The position numbers and the translations under genes were made by a program. Below the pieces are notes generated by a model that worked only from the letters and a program-made list of their open reading frames with translations, was not told the DNA's origin and searched no databases. Shown one piece after another: positions 34,615 through 42,942 of a DNA stretch of 64,000 bases; positions within the stretch are counted from its first letter, which is position 1, and each line of letters starts with the position of its first letter. Source of the DNA: Palsa-147 sp036513895 (GTDB taxonomy: Bacteria; Acidobacteriota; Terriglobia; Acidiferrales; UBA7541); assembly GCA_036513895.1 (NCBI GenBank), contig DATBYF010000075.1:1-64000 (forward strand), read 5' to 3'.

Positions 34615-35160
34615 ATGCTCAAATTTCTTAGGCCGTCTCTACTTGCGCCGTTTGTTGCCTTCGGCTTGGTCGCTACTTCCGGATTTTCGCGACAATCTAC
34701 TGCGGCGCCTACTGTCGCACCTGCGTCGGTATCCGTTCGCTTGACGGTGAGCGGTGATGTCGAGCATCCGCTTTCACTTTCGCTCGGCGATCTAAGCAAA
34801 ATGTCGCGCACGACAGTGAACGTCACCAATCCGCACGAAAAGAAGGACGAAATGTTCGAAGGAGTGGCTCTTTCGGAATTGCTTAAACAGGCTGGCGTTC
34901 CGCAAGGAACAAAACTTCGAGGCACGGCGATGGCGACGTACGTGATCGCGGAGGCTGCCGACGGGTATCGCGTGATTTTTTCGTTGGCAGAGCTCGATTC
35001 CGATTTTCAGGATTCCGGTGTGATCGTTGCCGACCGCATGGACGGCAAGCCGCTCGATGACAATGCCGGACCGCTTCGATTGGTCGTGCCTCACGACAAG
35101 CGACCTGCGCGCTGGATTAGGATGCTTCAAAGCATCAAGGTAGTAACCGTCCAGAAATAG
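34615..35160 (+). CDS. Exported molybdopterin-oxidoreductase-fold protein without cysteine
   Basis: A 181-residue protein with a signal peptide (MLKFLRPSLLAPFVAFGLVATSG) and a domain of the sulfite-oxidase molybdopterin type (VRLTVSGDVEHPLSLSLGDL, FEGVALSELLKQAGVP, GYRVIFSLAELD, PLRLVVPHDKRPARWIRMLQSIKVV). It corresponds to the part often seen as a free-standing exported domain. It contains no cysteine, so it cannot supply the usual Mo ligand and may bind another ligand or act non-catalytically. It follows the Mop gene by 13 bp. ATG 34615 avoids the Ser/Pro-rich upstream part of the open frame. Confidence 0.78.
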   Translation: MLKFLRPSLLAPFVAFGLVATSGFSRQSTAAPTVAPASVSVRLTVSGDVEHPLSLSLGDLSKMSRTTVNVTNPHEKKDEMFEGVALSELLKQAGVPQGTKLRGTAMATYVIAEAADGYRVIFSLAELDSDFQDSGVIVADRMDGKPLDDNAGPLRLVVPHDKRPARWIRMLQSIKVVTVQK

Positions 35161-35219
35161 AGCTGAGTCGGCAGAAGTTCTCCTGCCGTTTGATTCGAGG
35201 TGTGAATTCCAACGTATTT

Positions 35220-35633
35220 TTATGGGCGGACGATCATAACTTCGGTGGATTTGATGAGCGCGGCCGCGGTTTCTCCAATTTTCAGACGCATTTCACGAAC
35301 CGCATCGGCTGTAATGATCGAAGTAATCATTTGTCCGCCGATCGAGAGCGTAACCTGGGCCATCAGTCCGTCAATCTTGATATCTATGATTCGACCGGTT
35401 AGCTGGTTTCTGCCGCTGATGTGCCTGAACGACTCGCGCCGTTTGGGCACGGAGGTGCGCTGAGATTTTCGGTAGAGGAATTTATCGAGCTCGGAGTCGG
35501 GTATGCGATGGTGCCCGCCTGCCGTTTTTATCGTGCGAATTTTCTTCTTATAAATCCACTGCTTCAGCGTGGGGTAGCTCACTCCGAGAATCTTTGCGGC
35601 TTCGCGCGCTGGATGAAGGTTCTGGCGGTTCAT
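35220..35633 (-). CDS. HTH-TOBE regulator, probable molybdate-responsive
   Basis: A 137-residue protein with an N-terminal MerR/excisionase-type helix-turn-helix (AREAAKILGVSYPTLKQWIYKKKI, then TAGGHHRIPDSELDKFL) and a C-terminal TOBE domain (LTGRIIDIKIDGLMAQVTLSI to STEVMIVRP). Domain order and size fit a compact molybdate-sensing regulator related in logic to ModE. It faces the Mop/Moco-fold operon convergently (59 bp between stops), and its TOBE domain is paralogous to the Mop gene. No modABC transporter lies in the window. Confidence 0.82.
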   Translation of the reverse strand: MNRQNLHPAREAAKILGVSYPTLKQWIYKKKIRTIKTAGGHHRIPDSELDKFLYRKSQRTSVPKRRESFRHISGRNQLTGRIIDIKIDGLMAQVTLSIGGQMITSIITADAVREMRLKIGETAAALIKSTEVMIVRP

Positions 35634-35686
35634 GGGAATCCACTAATACGCTTTCGCTGCTTCGTGGTCAATCTTACGTGGTCAAG

Positions 35687-36082
35687 CTACGCCGGATGAA
35701 TTGCAAAGACGATGCGGTCGTTCTTTCGAAACGCGGCAAAGATGTCGAGCAGTTGTTTCCACGGCATGTATTTTCGATTGAGCGCGCGCACTCCCGCCGC
35801 GGCAGCGTCGCCCTGCAAGATCTCAGCCCGCGCGTCCACCCAGCCGCCGGTCACGTTGCCGCGCATGTCGCACGGCGCGACCCTCACGCGGGAAATGTTG
35901 CGGATGCGTTTCGCCTTGCCCGAATCGCCGGTGCTGTAGACGTAGAGCACCGGCGCCGGCGTGTCGAGCCCGGCCTCAGCGAACCATACCGGCGTCTTGA
36001 CGCCCTCGCCGCTCTTTCGAAAGGTTTCGACGCTGATGTACTTGTGGCCCGCCAAGGATTGGAACGGTCCGCCTTGTGTCAT
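35687..36082 (-). CDS. PPOX-class F420/FMN-type oxidoreductase
   Basis: A 131-residue split-beta-barrel protein of the pyridoxamine-phosphate-oxidase-like superfamily. It carries the layout typical of short F420-dependent or FMN members: KYISVETFRKSG, KTPVWFAEAG, LYVYSTGDSGKAKRIRNISRVRVAPCDMRGNVTGGWV, and a short C-terminal helix. Cofactor choice is not clear, and whether this organism makes F420 is unknown. It is transcribed on the same strand as the HTH-TOBE gene, 53 bp upstream of it, and its start lies about 70 bp from tRNA-Phe. Confidence 0.75.
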   Translation of the reverse strand: MTQGGPFQSLAGHKYISVETFRKSGEGVKTPVWFAEAGLDTPAPVLYVYSTGDSGKAKRIRNISRVRVAPCDMRGNVTGGWVDARAEILQGDAAAAGVRALNRKYMPWKQLLDIFAAFRKNDRIVFAIHPA

Positions 36083-36151
36083 CGTGTGGCCTATCCTCTC
36101 ACATGCGCGGAAATTTCTGAGAGCGGAACTGCGCAGCTAAATGGTGAAGTA

Positions 36152-36226
36152 TGGTGCCGGGGGGCAGAGTTGAACTGCCTACGCCGGCCTTTTCAGGGCC
36201 GCGCTCTACCGGTGAGCTACCCCGGC
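36152..36226 (-). tRNA. tRNA-Phe (GAA)
   Basis: The minus strand folds as a full cloverleaf: 7-bp acceptor stem (GCCGGGG with CCCCGGC), D arm (GCTC/GAGC), anticodon stem CGGCC/GGCCG with loop CTGAAAA giving anticodon GAA, variable loop GCGTA, T arm GGCAG/CTGCC with TTCAACT loop, discriminator A and an encoded CCA end. It stands alone between the oxidoreductase and the M1 aminopeptidase. Confidence 0.95.
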
Positions 36227-36510
36227 ACCGAGAGAAGCCAACATTTTAGACAAAAGGGCGCATCAGTGAAAGGGAATTGCGCGACGCAAAATTGCGCTAT
36301 CGTCGAGGTCACGATGGTTTTGTCTGATTCTATGGGAGGCCTGCACTCCTCGTGCCCTGCTTTCCTTTTCACTGGTTTTGCGTCTGATAGAGAATGGCTT
36401 TATGGTAGGGTGGTTGTTTGGCTTGGGGACTTATTGAATCGTCAAGCTTTTCCGCGCGGGCTCCCCAATTGCATTCCCGGCCATTGATAGAAAATTCGAA
36501 AGGAATCCTG

Positions 36511-39102
36511 ATGAAACGAATCGTTCTGGCGGTGGTTTGCGGCCTCGCGCTCGGCGCGGTGGCGCAGGCGCAAAGATTGCCGGTAAACGTGATTCCCGAG
36601 AGCTACGACCTGAAATTCACGCCCAATCTCACAAATGCGACATTCGCCGGCGACGAGACGATTCACGTTCGACTGGAGCACGCCGCCAATTCCATCGTTC
36701 TAAACTCCGCGGAGATTGAATTTCAAGATGCAATCATCGCATCGGGGGGCGCCGAGCAGAAGGCCTCGGTGGCCTCGGATGAAAAAGCCGAGCAGACCAC
36801 GTTCACCGTACCGAAGGAAATTTCCGCCGGTCCGGCCACGATTCGGATTCACTTTACCGGCATACTCAACGACAAGCTTCGTGGCTTCTATCTCAGCCAA
36901 ACACCACGCCGGCGCTACGCCGTAACGCAATTTGAAGCCACCGACGCACGCCGCGCGTTTCCTTCGTTCGATCAGCCCGACATGAAGGCCGTTTTTCATA
37001 TCACCGTCGTTGCGGACAAGGGCGACATGGCAATTTCGAATACGACGATTGAATCCGACACCCCGGGTCCTGGCGAGGGAAAGCACACGATAAAATTTTC
37101 GGCGAGTCCGAAGATGTCCTCATATCTCGTCGCTTTTTTGGTAGGCGACTTTCAGTGTCTTGAAGGCTCAGCCGACGATATCCCGATTCGAGTTTGCACC
37201 ACTCCGGGGAAAAAGGATCTCGGCGCGTTTGCTCTGACGTCCGCAGAAAATATTTTGAAGTATTACGACAAGTATTACTACACGAAATATCCGTTCAAGA
37301 AGCTCGATATCATCGGCATCCCGGATTTCTCGGCCGGGGCGATGGAAAATATCGGCGCAATCACGTTCCGCGAAGCCGATTTGCTGATTGACGACAAAAC
37401 CGCCTCGTACGATTCCCACAAAAATATCGCTTCTATCATCGCTCACGAAATGGCGCATCAATGGTTCGGCGATCTTGTGACCATGAAGTGGTGGGACAAC
37501 ATTTGGCTGAACGAAGGATTTGCAACGTGGATGTCTTGGAAGCCGCTCGAGGCTTGGCATCCAGAATGGCATGATGAGTTCGATGAAATGGAAGAAACGG
37601 GCGGCGCGCTAACCACGGATTCGATCGCGTCCGTCCGTCCGATTCGCGCGAAAGCCGAAACTCCAGCCGAGATTGAATCTTTATTCGACGGCATCGCCTA
37701 TGGCAAGGCCGCCTCGGTTCTCCGCGCTGTGGAGGCCTACGTTGGTCCTGAGACGTTTCGCGAGGGCGTCAATATCTATCTCGAAAAACACGCCTACGGA
37801 AACACCACTGCTGAAGATTTCTGGAATCAAATAGCCGCTACGTCGGGAAAGCCGGTGGACAAGATCATGTCCGGCTATGTGGATCAGTCAGGCGCACCAC
37901 TCGTCGGCGTGAAATTCGTGTGCCGCGGAAACGCGACGGCGGTGACGTTGACGCAAAACCGCTATTTCGCCGACGCCGCCAAACTCGATGCCGGTTCGTC
38001 CGAACTTTGGGCTATTCCGGTATCGCTACGATCTTCCGTGTCGAAGGATGCGCCTTATGAATTGCTGACCAAGCGCGAGCAGACCTTCGAACTTCCGGGA
38101 TGCGCGCAGTGGGTCTTTGCCAACGAAGGCGGCCGCGGGTACTACCGCACGCAGTACGAGCCGGCTGCATTCGCAAAAATCGGCGCTGAGCTGGAATCCA
38201 GGTTCTCGCCGGAAGATCGCATCCGCTTCATCGCAGATACCTGGGCGATGGTTCGCGTCGGACGCATGAGCATCGGCGATTATCTGGCGACGCTCGAAAA
38301 AATGCAGGGAGAACGCGAGCGTGACGTAGTTGACGTCATGCTCGGGCATATCCCCGAAATTCACGATGACGTCGTATCACCGCCTGAGCGTCCAGCGTTT
38401 GAAGCCTGGGTGCGGAATTTCCTGCGGCCCATCGCCAACGAGCTCGGGAGTGCGCCCACACCGGGCGAATCGCAGGAGCGGCAGGCGCTGAGAACGGATG
38501 TTTTTGGAACGCTTGCTTCGTACGGCCGCGATCCAGAATTAATCGCGAAATCGCGGGCGCTCACGGAACAGTACATGAAGGATCCCGCATCGGTGGAGGA
38601 AGCGCTTGCCGGCAACGCTCTAGCCATCTCCGCTCAAAATGGTGACGCCGCACTCTACGATGAATTTGTCGAGCATCTAAAGACGGCGAAGACTCCCGGC
38701 GAGTATTATTCCTATCTCAGCGCGCTCACGTTGTTTCCCGAGCCCGCGCTAACCAAGCGCACTTTCGATTTCGTGTTGAGTCCGGCCGTGCGAAATCAGG
38801 ATATGTTCCTGCTTGCGGGTACGCTGCAAAACCCCGACACTCAGGCCGTGGCGTGGAATCTGTTTAAGACTGATTACCCGCAGATTACCGGCAAGATTGA
38901 CGCATCACTGGGCGGCGAACTCGTACAGGTGGCGGGAATTTTCTGCGATCCTAAATTGCGTGACGACTCGCTCCAGTTCTTCCGCGAGAAGAACCTTCCC
39001 GGCTCGGCGCGGCTGTTGGAGAACGCCAAAGATCAGGCGAATTCCTGCATTGAGCTGCGCGCGCATCAGCAGGGCAACCTGTCCGCGTTTCTGGGGAAGT
39101 AG
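36511..39102 (+). CDS. Exported M1-family aminopeptidase
   Basis: An 863-residue zinc aminopeptidase with a signal peptide (cleavage near AVAQAQ). The M1 domain shows the exopeptidase motif GAMEN at 276-280 and the zinc motif HEMAH at 312-316 with Glu335 in NEGFA. The C-terminal half is an ERAP1-like helical domain. It removes N-terminal residues from peptides outside the cytoplasm. ATG 36511 follows AAAGGAATCCTG and begins the signal peptide; 31 upstream codons are open but unlikely. The preceding 284 bp after tRNA-Phe hold its promoter and no gene. Confidence 0.93.
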   Translation: MKRIVLAVVCGLALGAVAQAQRLPVNVIPESYDLKFTPNLTNATFAGDETIHVRLEHAANSIVLNSAEIEFQDAIIASGGAEQKASVASDEKAEQTTFTVPKEISAGPATIRIHFTGILNDKLRGFYLSQTPRRRYAVTQFEATDARRAFPSFDQPDMKAVFHITVVADKGDMAISNTTIESDTPGPGEGKHTIKFSASPKMSSYLVAFLVGDFQCLEGSADDIPIRVCTTPGKKDLGAFALTSAENILKYYDKYYYTKYPFKKLDIIGIPDFSAGAMENIGAITFREADLLIDDKTASYDSHKNIASIIAHEMAHQWFGDLVTMKWWDNIWLNEGFATWMSWKPLEAWHPEWHDEFDEMEETGGALTTDSIASVRPIRAKAETPAEIESLFDGIAYGKAASVLRAVEAYVGPETFREGVNIYLEKHAYGNTTAEDFWNQIAATSGKPVDKIMSGYVDQSGAPLVGVKFVCRGNATAVTLTQNRYFADAAKLDAGSSELWAIPVSLRSSVSKDAPYELLTKREQTFELPGCAQWVFANEGGRGYYRTQYEPAAFAKIGAELESRFSPEDRIRFIADTWAMVRVGRMSIGDYLATLEKMQGERERDVVDVMLGHIPEIHDDVVSPPERPAFEAWVRNFLRPIANELGSAPTPGESQERQALRTDVFGTLASYGRDPELIAKSRALTEQYMKDPASVEEALAGNALAISAQNGDAALYDEFVEHLKTAKTPGEYYSYLSALTLFPEPALTKRTFDFVLSPAVRNQDMFLLAGTLQNPDTQAVAWNLFKTDYPQITGKIDASLGGELVQVAGIFCDPKLRDDSLQFFREKNLPGSARLLENAKDQANSCIELRAHQQGNLSAFLGK

Positions 39103-39171
39103 GGACACAGACTAACTCGCTTCTTGATCCTCAAAACGAGGTGGAGTCATTCAACGCGCCGCACATTCAGA

Positions 39172-41496
39172 CTAGTGCACGGACTCGTCAAATTCGCGCA
39201 TCCAGTCTTTTTTCTTGAGAACTTCGCGCGGCTTTGCGCCGTCGGCCGGCCCGACGATGCCGTCCTTCTCCATGATGTCAATCAGCCTCGCCGCACGGCC
39301 ATAGCCAACTCGCAGCCGGCGCTGCAGCGTGGAAGTTGAAGCGCGGCCCATCTCGCAAACCACGCGAACGGCATCGTGATACAAATCATCGTCCACTTCT
39401 TCGCCACCTTCGGATGAACCGGACGCTGCGTTCTCGTCCTTCGGCGGCTTGAGCATATCTTCGTTGTAAACCGCCTTGGCTTGTTCGCGCCAGAATGTGC
39501 ATACTGCCGCGATTTCTTCCTCGGTGACATATGGGCCGTGGATGCGATGCAGCCGTGAAGAGCCCGCCGGCAGATAAAGCATGTCGCCTTTGCCGAGGAG
39601 CGATTCCGATCCATTGGCATCCAAAATCGTTCGCGAATCCACCTTGCTCGCTACGCGGAATGAAATGCGCGCCGGGAAATTCGCTTTGATCAGTCCAGTG
39701 ATGACGTCCACCGAAGGCCGCTGTGTCGCCAGAATTAGGTGGATACCGACAGCGCGGGCCATTTGTGCCAGCCTCGTAATCGATTCTTCGACGTTATTCG
39801 TGTCCACCATCATCAGGTCCGCTAATTCATCGATCACGATCACCATATAGGGCAGTGGCTTATGTTCGACGTCGTCGACGCTGTCGAACAGCGAGAGCGA
39901 TTGATTCTTCTGGAAGGTGCGATTGTATTGCTCGATGTTCCTCACGCCGCGTTGCGCGAGCAGCTTTAAGCGCCGCTCCATTTCACGCGTGGCGTTCCGC
40001 AGTACGTTCGACGCAACTTTCGCGTCCGTGACCACTGGCGTAAATAGGTGCGGAATATCTTCGTAAAGCCCAAGCTCGAGGCGCTTCGGGTCAACGAGGA
40101 CGAGCTTCAGTTCCTCGGGAGTCGCCGTGTAAAGCATGCCCATCAGCAGGGAATTGATGAACACGCTTTTGCCGGTACCTGTCGAGCCGGCGATGAGCAA
40201 GTGCGGCATCTGCGTCAGATCAGCGACGCGAATCCGTCCGATCAGGTCCTTGCCAAGAGGCATCGTGAGCTTGGAAGCAGAGTGCACGAATTCTGGCGAT
40301 TCGATCACTTCGCGAAGAGCAATAGTCTCGCGGTGCGGATTCGGCACTTCAATTCCGACGGTCGATTTTCCTGGGATGCGTTCGATGAGAAGCGATTCGG
40401 CTCGCAGCGCCAAGCAGAGATCGTCGGCAAGGCCGGTGATGCGGCTGTACTTGATGCCCGCTTCGGGCTTGAACTCGAATGTTGTGACCACGGGGCCCGG
40501 ATTGATCTGCGTGATGTGGCCCTTCACGTCGAACTCTTCAGATTTCTGAACGATCGCGCGCGCGTAATCCTTCAATTCGGCTTCGTCCATTTTTTCACCG
40601 TGCTCGGGAGGACGAAGGAGTGAAGTCGAAGGCAATCTATAGCTGGTTTTGCCCTTGGCGATCTTTGGCTCGGCGGGAGCTTTTGGTTTCGCGGGGGCGA
40701 TTTCCGAATCGCGGAATTTAATCACCGCAGGTCCGCTAGACGAAGTCTCGGGTTCGGAGTCTTCTTCCGGTTCTACCTCAGCGGCTACCGTTGCATCCTT
40801 GGACGAAACAGCTTGCGCGGGAGCGGGCTTGCGCCCGGAGATTTTGATCTCTTGCATCCTTCGCCGCTGTCGCAACGATTCACGCTCGTCGCGCCAATCC
40901 CTCAGGCGAGTAGCCATTCGTCCGATATAGCCTTCCGAGCCCATGGGCGCACGCAGCCATTCCGCTGCGGCGCTGAATGAGAACCTGGTTGTGAGAAAGA
41001 GCGCCGTCAGAACGCACGCGATTCCGACAAGATTGGCGCCGATCGGATTGAGAGCGCCGCGCAAGCCCGAGGCCAAAATCGTTCCCATCAGCCCGCCCGC
41101 CGGGATCGTGCCCCGGACGTCGGGAAAATGCAGCAGCGCGAGCTGCGCCGGCAAGAACAGAAACATCATTGCCACGCCGACTATCTTCGCAATTGGAGAA
41201 GCTATCGCTTGGCTTCGGAACCATCGCATTCCGAATACGAAGATCGCCGCCGGAATCAAGAATGCGCCGTAGCCGCACAACTGGAACAGTAAGTCGGCCA
41301 CATGCGCTCCAAACGGGCCGATCCAGTTTCGCGCTGGCCCCGAGGATGGGGCCGCTGCGGCGACATTAAACGATTGATCCTGCGGCGAATAGGAAAGCAG
41401 GCTCAACGCCAGCAGCACCGCCGCCACCAGGCACACAAATCCGATCATCTCATTGAGACGTTTGTTTTCAGTTGGGTTCAGGATGCGCACATACAT
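39172..41496 (-). CDS. ftsK: DNA translocase FtsK/SpoIIIE
   Basis: A 774-residue septal DNA pump that clears and positions the chromosome terminus at division. Four N-terminal membrane helices (about residues 15-180) are followed by a Pro/Glu/Ser-rich linker, the alpha/beta motor with Walker A GSTGTGKS near residue 440 and a DELADLMM Walker B, and a C-terminal gamma winged-helix domain (YHDAVRVVCEMGRASTSTLQRRLRVGYGRAARLIDIMEKDGIV) that recognises orienting DNA sequences. It is the last gene of the rnj-rimI-uppP-ftsK run, 48 bp after uppP. Confidence 0.95.
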   Translation of the reverse strand: MYVRILNPTENKRLNEMIGFVCLVAAVLLALSLLSYSPQDQSFNVAAAAPSSGPARNWIGPFGAHVADLLFQLCGYGAFLIPAAIFVFGMRWFRSQAIASPIAKIVGVAMMFLFLPAQLALLHFPDVRGTIPAGGLMGTILASGLRGALNPIGANLVGIACVLTALFLTTRFSFSAAAEWLRAPMGSEGYIGRMATRLRDWRDERESLRQRRRMQEIKISGRKPAPAQAVSSKDATVAAEVEPEEDSEPETSSSGPAVIKFRDSEIAPAKPKAPAEPKIAKGKTSYRLPSTSLLRPPEHGEKMDEAELKDYARAIVQKSEEFDVKGHITQINPGPVVTTFEFKPEAGIKYSRITGLADDLCLALRAESLLIERIPGKSTVGIEVPNPHRETIALREVIESPEFVHSASKLTMPLGKDLIGRIRVADLTQMPHLLIAGSTGTGKSVFINSLLMGMLYTATPEELKLVLVDPKRLELGLYEDIPHLFTPVVTDAKVASNVLRNATREMERRLKLLAQRGVRNIEQYNRTFQKNQSLSLFDSVDDVEHKPLPYMVIVIDELADLMMVDTNNVEESITRLAQMARAVGIHLILATQRPSVDVITGLIKANFPARISFRVASKVDSRTILDANGSESLLGKGDMLYLPAGSSRLHRIHGPYVTEEEIAAVCTFWREQAKAVYNEDMLKPPKDENAASGSSEGGEEVDDDLYHDAVRVVCEMGRASTSTLQRRLRVGYGRAARLIDIMEKDGIVGPADGAKPREVLKKKDWMREFDESVH

Positions 41497-41544
41497 CTCC
41501 CTTGGACAGGGGAAGGCCTGTTTACGACTGGGAGCACGCGGGCG

Positions 41545-42390
41545 CTATCGCGCGGAGCCCATTGGGAGGAACGCGAGTAACAAAATGACTATACCAAAGA
41601 GTATTCGGTAGTAAATAAAGATTTTCAGAGTGCGTGTCTGTAAATAGCGCAAAAAGAATGCGATAACGAGGTAGCCGACGATTGCGGAGACAGCAATGCT
41701 AATGGCGAGCGTTCCAATCGGCAAATCAAGTTGGCCGGTGTGGCGCATCTTGATCAGGCCGGGCAATTCCTTCGCTGCCGCGCCGGCGATAAGCGGCGTC
41801 GAGAGCAGGAACGAAAAGCGGGCGGCTGCCTCTCGCGTCATCCCGCGAAATAATCCGGTGGTGATTGTGATTCCTGAGCGCGATACGCCAGGGAAAAGAG
41901 CGGTCGACTGCGCAAGGCCGATTGTCATGGCGTCGGTGAAAGTCAAGCGATCCATGCCTCGTTCGAGTTTGCTGACGTATTCCGCGTACCACATCAGCAG
42001 AGCAACGCCGATCATCGCCATTGCAATCGGGCGCGGATCGCGCAAATACTCCTCAATTTTCTTTTCGAAGAGGAATCCAACGATTGCGCCGGGAATCGTC
42101 GCGGCGACCAGATACCAGAACATGCGGCGATTGTGCTGTACCTGTTCGACCGAGGCGCCGCTCGGAAAATGAAGTCCCAGGCCCGCGAGAGTGAGTTCCA
42201 CCCAATCTCGGAAAAAGTACACGACTACCGCAATGAGCGTTCCTGCATGCAGCGCGACATCAAACGCCAGCCCTTGATCCGGCCAGTGCAGCAGCTTCGG
42301 GATCAAAATCAAATGCGCGCTGCTGCTGACGGGTAGAAATTCCGTCAGCCCCTGCACGATCGCCAGTACGATGGCTTGGAAAAGAGACAT
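41545..42390 (-). CDS. uppP: Undecaprenyl-diphosphatase UppP (BacA)
   Basis: A 281-residue integral membrane phosphatase that recycles undecaprenyl diphosphate to the lipid carrier used for peptidoglycan and O-antigen synthesis. Signatures are LTEFLPVSSSAHLILI near residues 15-30 and PGVSRSGITI near 170. Eight or so membrane segments. It lies five bases after the rimI stop on the same strand and is followed by ftsK, so it is part of a four-gene operon. The link to cell-envelope and division genes is common but no direct interaction is implied. Confidence 0.95.
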   Translation of the reverse strand: MSLFQAIVLAIVQGLTEFLPVSSSAHLILIPKLLHWPDQGLAFDVALHAGTLIAVVVYFFRDWVELTLAGLGLHFPSGASVEQVQHNRRMFWYLVAATIPGAIVGFLFEKKIEEYLRDPRPIAMAMIGVALLMWYAEYVSKLERGMDRLTFTDAMTIGLAQSTALFPGVSRSGITITTGLFRGMTREAAARFSFLLSTPLIAGAAAKELPGLIKMRHTGQLDLPIGTLAISIAVSAIVGYLVIAFFLRYLQTRTLKIFIYYRILFGIVILLLAFLPMGSAR

Positions 42391-42395
42391 TCGAA

Positions 42396-42899
42396 TCAGC
42401 TCCGCGCATTTCCAGGAGGCGCCGCGCTCAGCGATTTGATCATAGCGTAGGCGCTGAGCCCGCCCGGATAGTAATTCTTCAAAATGCCGTGCGAAATATA
42501 ACCATGCTTGTTCCAGAACGCAATTGCCGCCGGATTATTTACTGCCGTCTCAATCTCGATCTTCGTGACTCCTTGCCGCGCGAGACGCGCTTCCGATTCG
42601 CGCACCAGCGCCGATCCCGTGCCAAGTCGGCGAAATTGCTCAAGCACGTCAATGGTGATTATGTGGCCCACCTGTTCCCAGTTCGCAGACAGCAAGAATC
42701 CGGCAATCTGGGCGTCGCGCTCACCAATGATTCCTTCGGCGCCTGGTAAACGAAGATACCAGCGCAATTCGCGCCGCGAGTACGCGATCTCCGGCGGATA
42801 GCAGACCTGATCAATTTCGTAAAGCGTCTCAAAATCTTCTGGACGGAATGTCCGCAGCAGGGGCGTGCTTGTCGCCGATTGTTGTTTCGCGCTCTGCAT
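42396..42899 (-). CDS. rimI: GNAT acetyltransferase, RimI-like
   Basis: A 167-residue GNAT-fold N-acetyltransferase. The acetyl-CoA-binding segment is seen as ITIDVLEQFRRLGTGSALV, with the Q/RxxGxG/A loop, followed by the typical VTKIEIETAVNNPAAIAFWNKHGYI. The N-terminal FRPEDFETLYEIDQVCYPPEIAYS fits ribosomal-protein S18-alanine acetyltransferase RimI. Neighbouring essential genes support housekeeping use, but substrate identity is inferred. It is 43 bases after rnj and 5 bases before uppP on the minus strand. Confidence 0.8.
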   Translation of the reverse strand: MQSAKQQSATSTPLLRTFRPEDFETLYEIDQVCYPPEIAYSRRELRWYLRLPGAEGIIGERDAQIAGFLLSANWEQVGHIITIDVLEQFRRLGTGSALVRESEARLARQGVTKIEIETAVNNPAAIAFWNKHGYISHGILKNYYPGGLSAYAMIKSLSAAPPGNARS

Positions 42900-42942
42900 C
42901 AGTTCATTCCGTGCATTGCTCTAGAAGTAGGTCGCACGGATA

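Noticed and set aside
35594..36487. 297-codon plus-strand ORF
   Set aside because: It runs antisense through the PPOX-type gene and across tRNA-Phe; no family character.
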